Assembly: GCA_916720285.1 (NCBI GenBank)
Contig: CAKAQP010000094.1
Coordinates: 1 to 9,130, forward strand
DNA length: 9,130 nt
Reading direction: 5' to 3'
Source: an uncultured Lachnoanaerobaculum sp.
GTDB lineage: Bacteria > Bacillota > Clostridia > Lachnospirales > Lachnospiraceae
Shown: piece after piece, positions 6,849-9,130 of the stretch
Layout: every line of letters begins with the position of its first letter
How positions within the stretch are numbered: the first letter of the stretch is position 1
The notes under the pieces: generated by a model
What the model was told of the DNA's origin: nothing
What the model saw: the letters and a program-made list of their open reading frames with translations, nothing else
Database searches by the model: none
Position numbers and translations under genes: made by a program

Positions 6849-7476
6849 AGATAAAGACGTAATAGTGACAGTCAAGCCAAGGGGAATATCAAGTCAATCA
6901 AGTAACAGTTTCGAAGAGGATATGGTCAGTCTGTTAAAAAAGCACATGGGAAAAGACGCCTATGTGGGAGTGATACACAGGTTAGATAAGCCGGTATACG
7001 GAATAATGGTATACGGTAAAAATAAAAAAGCCACAGAAATCCTCAGTAATGAGCTTAGAAAAAAGAATATAGAAAAGACCTATGAAGCCTTGGTAGACGG
7101 ACTTCCTGAAAGTGATGAAGGAGAACTTACAGACTTTATAAAGAAACTTGATAACAATGTAAGTAAGGTTGTCAAAAAGAGTACTACAGGAGCTAAAGAA
7201 GCTGTATTAAAGTATAAAGTACTGGAGTCATATAAGAAAGACAACAGATATATTACAAGGCTTAGAATAAATCTTATAACAGGAAGACATCATCAGATAA
7301 GACTCCAGTGTGCAAGTCACGGTTTCCCTCTGTATGGTGATCACAAGTATAATAAAAGACTTGCAAATGTTAAGCTTGATGAGGACAAAGTACTCTCTTT
7401 GGCGGCTGTAAACTTAAGCTTTAAGCACCCTAAAACAGGTATGGAATTAAATTATAAAATTAATGCGGATTTTTGA
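6826..7476 (+). CDS. RluA-family RNA pseudouridine synthase
   Basis: A 216-residue RluA-type pseudouridine synthase that isomerises uridine to pseudouridine in rRNA or tRNA. The catalytic motif is HRLDKPVYG (51-59) with Asp54 as nucleophile. The family KTYEALVDG segment (84-92) and the TGRHHQIRLQ motif (152-161) are present. It lacks an N-terminal S4 RNA-binding domain and is shorter than RluC/RluD, so it belongs among the small stand-alone members; the RNA target is unknown. The start lies 23 nt before the end of the GIY-YIG gene in another frame, with AAAAGGAAA about ten bases upstream, so the two are probably cotranslated. No clear terminator follows; the next promoter begins ten bases after the stop. 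Confidence 0.93.
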   Translation: MNLKILYEDKDVIVTVKPRGISSQSSNSFEEDMVSLLKKHMGKDAYVGVIHRLDKPVYGIMVYGKNKKATEILSNELRKKNIEKTYEALVDGLPESDEGELTDFIKKLDNNVSKVVKKSTTGAKEAVLKYKVLESYKKDNRYITRLRINLITGRHHQIRLQCASHGFPLYGDHKYNKRLANVKLDEDKVLSLAAVNLSFKHPKTGMELNYKINADF

Positions 7477-7485
7477 AAAAAAGTA

Positions 7486-7514
7486 TTGACAAAGAGCATA
7501 TAAAATGATAAAGT
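7486..7514 (+). promoter_or_regulatory. Promoter of the DUF3793-flavodoxin unit
   Basis: A perfect -35 TTGACA (7486-7491) and a -10 TAAAGT (7509-7514, 4 of 6) are spaced by 17 bp. Transcription would begin near 7521, in the middle of the inverted repeat at 7514-7532, leaving a leader of about 55 nt. The leader contains a 9-bp hairpin TTTTCTTTA/TAAAGAAAA (7542-7563) that ends one base before the GGAGG of the gene. Confidence 0.72.
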
Positions 7515-7532
7515 TAGGGAGTACTAACCAAG
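7514..7532 (+). promoter_or_regulatory. Candidate DtxR/IdeR-like metal-repressor operator
   Basis: TTAGGGAGTACTAACCAAG matches 12 of 19 positions of the actinobacterial IdeR/DtxR consensus (TTAGGTTAGSCTAACCTAA), with TTAGG and CTAACC in register. It contains the inverted repeat GTTAG-N6-CTAAC (7513-7528). The site overlaps the end of the -10 box and the expected start, a repressing position. Iron control would suit a flavodoxin, which commonly replaces ferredoxin when iron is short. The regulator is not in this window, so this is inference. Confidence 0.4.
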
Positions 7533-7574
7533 GGAAATAAATTTTCTTTAAGAATAAAGAAAACGGAGGTAGGT

Positions 7575-8156
7575 ATGCCCGTTGATATAGTAAAAAGGCT
7601 TGCATCTAATGGAGATGACAGTGTGGAGCTGAGACTCATCATTCAAAATGCGGCGGTATTGAAGGGGAAAAGAATTTCCGGAATGCTCTTTTTAAATGAC
7701 AAAGAGTTGGCCATAATAAGTGAGAAACTAAGAAAAACAAGTATCAGCTTGATGATTCTTTGCACTTGTAAGAAGAGACATTTGGTTTTGATATACAGAG
7801 CAAAAGAACTTGAAGAGTATCTTAAAAGATCAGAGGTTAGTGACTATTTAAGAGAGTTTGGATATAGGAGAGATGATTTCATATCAAATCTTATCAGACT
7901 GCATCAGAGGATGAACGGTTTTTATAATAAAATTAAAGAGTTTCCTCATGAGGTAGGAGTATTTTTGGGATATCCTATATGTGATATAAAGGGCTTCCTT
8001 GAAAACAAAGGAGAGAGATATCTACATAGCGGATATTGGAAAATATATGGCAATCTGGAAGAGACCAGAGAAAAGTTTTTAAGCTATGATGAGGCTAGAG
8101 AGATTGCTATTGACGAGTTCTTGGCCGGAAACAGGCTTGAGAATATAGCTTGTTGA
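7575..8156 (+). CDS. DUF3793 family protein, function unknown
   Basis: A 193-residue cytoplasmic protein that I recognise as DUF3793 by its conserved segment from FPHEVGVFLGYP (123-134) through GFLENKG (140-146) to SGYWKIYG (152-159). The N-terminal half has an ILCTCKKRHLVLIYR strand-like stretch (61-75), including C63 and C65. No catalytic motif, signal peptide or membrane segment is evident. GGAGG (7565-7569) five bases before the ATG fixes the start. The flavodoxin gene follows after 46 nt with no terminator between them, and such pairings recur in clostridia to my knowledge. A shared role in redox or iron-limited metabolism is a guess; no biochemical function is known to me. Confidence 0.85.
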   Translation: MPVDIVKRLASNGDDSVELRLIIQNAAVLKGKRISGMLFLNDKELAIISEKLRKTSISLMILCTCKKRHLVLIYRAKELEEYLKRSEVSDYLREFGYRRDDFISNLIRLHQRMNGFYNKIKEFPHEVGVFLGYPICDIKGFLENKGERYLHSGYWKIYGNLEETREKFLSYDEAREIAIDEFLAGNRLENIAC

Positions 8157-8202
8157 TAATGGTTTATATGCCTATAAAAATATTCTTTTAAGGAGTAAAA
8201 AT

Positions 8203-8631
8203 ATGGAAAAAGCAATTATTGTTTATTGGAGTTCAACAGGAAACACAGAAGCTATGGCAAATGTGATAGCTGAAGGAGTAAAGGCGGCAGGCGGAACACC
8301 TGAGCTTGTATTTGTAGACAGTGTTAATGTAGATGAATTACTTGCACAGCCTGCATTTGCTATCGGATGTCCTGCAATGGGTGCAGAGGAGCTTGACGAG
8401 TCTGTTGAGAGCTTTGTATCAGAGATAGAAGGCAAGGTATCAGGTAAAAACATTCTTTTATTCGGTTCATACGACTGGGGCGATGGAGAGTGGATGAGAT
8501 TATGGGTTGAGCGTATGCAAAATGCCGGAGCAAATATTATCGGTGGAGAAGGCATTATAGCAAACCTTGAGCCTGATGATGATGCAAAAGCTGCATTGGA
8601 AGCAGCAGGAAAGCAGTTAGCTGCATTTTAA
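8203..8631 (+). CDS. Short-chain flavodoxin
   Basis: A 142-residue short-chain flavodoxin, a soluble FMN-binding electron carrier that can stand in for ferredoxin. The phosphate-binding loop is SSTGNT (10-15) straight after the first beta strand (KAIIVYW). The isoalloxazine-binding loops are around PAMGAEELDE (57-66) and GSYDWGDGEW (88-97), which carry the aromatic residues expected to stack on the flavin. The length fits the short-chain class. AAGGAG (8190-8195) lies seven bases before the ATG. It is probably transcribed with the DUF3793 gene from 7486; no separate promoter is obvious in the 46-nt gap. Downstream comes a long hairpin-rich untranslated stretch before a terminator at 8824. Confidence 0.95.
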   Translation: MEKAIIVYWSSTGNTEAMANVIAEGVKAAGGTPELVFVDSVNVDELLAQPAFAIGCPAMGAEELDESVESFVSEIEGKVSGKNILLFGSYDWGDGEWMRLWVERMQNAGANIIGGEGIIANLEPDDDAKAALEAAGKQLAAF

Positions 8632-8640
8632 TTTTTTTGG

Positions 8641-8785
8641 TCTTACATTAGGACAACCTAATTTAAGATATGACAGTGAAAGCTGTCATAATATATAGTG
8701 TAGCGATGAAAGTCGTTACACAAACAATATGGTGGTGAAAACTATCATATACTATCAAGTAAGACTTGAGCAACCTTATTTGATA
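8641..8785 (+). ncRNA. Candidate structured RNA: row of five hairpins, three with UGAAA-type loops
   Basis: Five consecutive hairpins are visible. A (8641-8668): TCTTA-ATTAGG paired across one mismatch, loop ACAA. B (8669-8690): 8-bp TATGACAG/CTGTCATA, loop TGAAAG. C (8698-8721): 9-bp GTGTAGCGA/TCGTTACAC, loop TGAAAG. D (8727-8750): 9-bp ATATGGTGG/CTATCATAT with two G-T pairs, loop TGAAAA. E (8753-8785): 11-bp TATCAAGTAAG/CTTATTTGATA, loop ACTTGAGCAAC. B, C and D keep the loop while their stems differ but stay paired, a pattern typical of selected RNA structure. It could be the 3' untranslated region of the flavodoxin mRNA or a small RNA processed from it or started within it. I do not recognise it as a named RNA family. 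Confidence 0.5.
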
Positions 8786-8823
8786 ATATACAGTGTTACA
8801 CATATTGAAATTTCCTCTTACTT

Positions 8824-8855
8824 AAAAGACAGGCCTTGAGCAAGCCTGTCTTTTT
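8824..8855 (+). terminator. Strong intrinsic terminator ending the flavodoxin unit
   Basis: An 11-bp perfect stem AAAAGACAGGC/GCCTGTCTTTT encloses loop CTTGAGCAA (8835-8843), with the T-run at 8851-8855. It is the first strong terminator after the flavodoxin, 193 nt past its stop, so the hairpin row before it would be transcribed with the gene. The loop repeats nine bases of the loop of hairpin E (8765-8773). Confidence 0.9.
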
Positions 8856-8911
8856 CTTTGGTAAAATATATCATGGTATAAATTTATTGCCTTCAATTAA
8901 AGTGTTTTCGC

Positions 8912-8940
8912 TTGACATAAACGGTATGTCATAGTATAAT
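8912..8940 (+). promoter_or_regulatory. Consensus promoter with built-in palindrome, ahead of the last gene
   Basis: TTGACA (8912-8917) and TATAAT (8935-8940), both perfect, are 17 bp apart. A 19-bp inverted repeat TGACATA-AACGG-TATGTCA (8913-8931) covers most of the -35 and the spacer, where a dimeric repressor could block polymerase. Transcription should start near 8947 and gives a leader of about 160 nt before the ATG at 9107. Confidence 0.85.
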
Positions 8941-8973
8941 CTCACGGAACTAGTTAGATTAAGTATTTAATTC

Positions 8974-9002
8974 GCCACATACGCCGGTATAGTGGTTTTT
9001 TT
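8974..9002 (+). terminator. Terminator-like hairpin in the leader of the last gene (possible attenuator)
   Basis: CCAC-ATAC (8975-8982) pairs with GTAT-A-GTGG (8987-8995) around loop GCCG, with one bulged A, followed by seven Ts (8996-9002). It lies about 30 nt into the predicted transcript and about 105 nt before the coding start, so it would end the RNA early unless overcome. No ATG-led peptide precedes it, so a ribosome-stalling leader peptide is unlikely. A second hairpin TTGAAG/CTTCAA (9026-9043) follows without a T-run. Confidence 0.6.
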
Positions 9003-9106
9003 CTAATCTTAAAGTTTGATTGAAGTTGAAGTTTTGGCTTCAAAAATGAAAAATTAAGGACGGTTTTACTTAGGAAGAGTGAAATAGAAGTCAAAATGGA
9101 GGAAAT

Positions 9107-9130
9107 ATGGCAGAGAAAAAGCATATATTA
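9107..9130 (+). CDS. Start of a protein gene cut by the window end
   Basis: Only eight codons are visible (MAEKKHIL). GGAGG (9098-9102) four bases before the ATG supports a real start, as do the consensus promoter and leader upstream. An ATG at 9096 in another frame would overlap that ribosome binding site and has none of its own, so it was not chosen. Eight residues are too few to name the product. Confidence 0.6.

Noticed and set aside
8611..8638. Terminator at the end of the flavodoxin gene (GCAG/CTGC stem, later T-run)
   Set aside because: The stem is only 4 bp and the T-run starts seven bases after it, so it is too weak to call.
8641..8855. CRISPR array or transposon ends as explanation for the repeated hairpins
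   Set aside because: Only the loops repeat, not whole units. The spacing is irregular and short, and no cas genes, transposase or clear terminal inverted repeats with target duplications are seen.
8913..8990. Guanidine-II (mini-ykkC) riboswitch, suggested by an ACGG in the loop of TGACATA-AACGG-TATGTCA
   Set aside because: That palindrome lies within a consensus promoter and would not be transcribed from it. The next hairpin loop is GCCG, not ACGR, so the paired-hairpin signature is missing.
9046..9057. Tiny upstream reading frame (ATG, two codons, stop) in the leader of the last gene
   Set aside because: There is no ribosome binding site and only three codons, and it lies after the leader terminator, so it cannot act as an attenuator peptide.

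Overview
This window looks like the chromosome of a low-GC, strictly anaerobic Firmicute, most likely a Lachnospiraceae-type clostridium (inferred). The reasons are the AT-rich intergenic DNA, strong GGAGG ribosome binding sites, a peroxide-defence pair (PerR-like repressor and rubrerythrin), and a DUF3793 gene next to a flavodoxin. All recognised genes are on the + strand. No insertion sequence, CRISPR array, toxin-antitoxin pair or prophage gene was seen.

Layout. (1) 64-210: a tRNA-Gly(GCC) gene with its own promoter and terminator. (2) 309-1484: a Fur-family regulator, assigned to PerR because all nine metal ligands fit, followed by rubrerythrin; a PerR-box-like site lies over the regulator's own start of transcription. 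(3) 1502-7476: a tightly spaced same-strand run of seven genes: a two-domain S1 RNA-binding protein, an M18 aminopeptidase, a lipoprotein of trigger-factor/FKBP type, a HAD-IIB phosphatase, serine acetyltransferase CysE, a GIY-YIG protein and a RluA-type pseudouridine synthase. Several of these genes overlap by 1-23 nt. A strong terminator-shaped hairpin sits inside the first codons of the GIY-YIG frame and may split the run after cysE. (4) 7486-8631: a DUF3793 gene and a flavodoxin behind a good promoter that carries a DtxR/IdeR-like inverted repeat, which suggests an iron-sparing operon. (5) 8632-9106: 475 bp without a protein gene. It holds a row of hairpins, three of them with the same UGAAA-type loop on different stems, then a strong terminator. 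After that come a consensus promoter with a 19-bp palindrome and a roughly 160-nt leader with its own terminator-like hairpin, ahead of a gene that runs off the window at 9130.

The protein genes are mostly ordinary housekeeping and stress genes. The least explained parts are the non-coding stretch after the flavodoxin and the hairpin at the cysE/GIY-YIG junction. All RNA structures were paired by eye; no folding energies or database searches were run.
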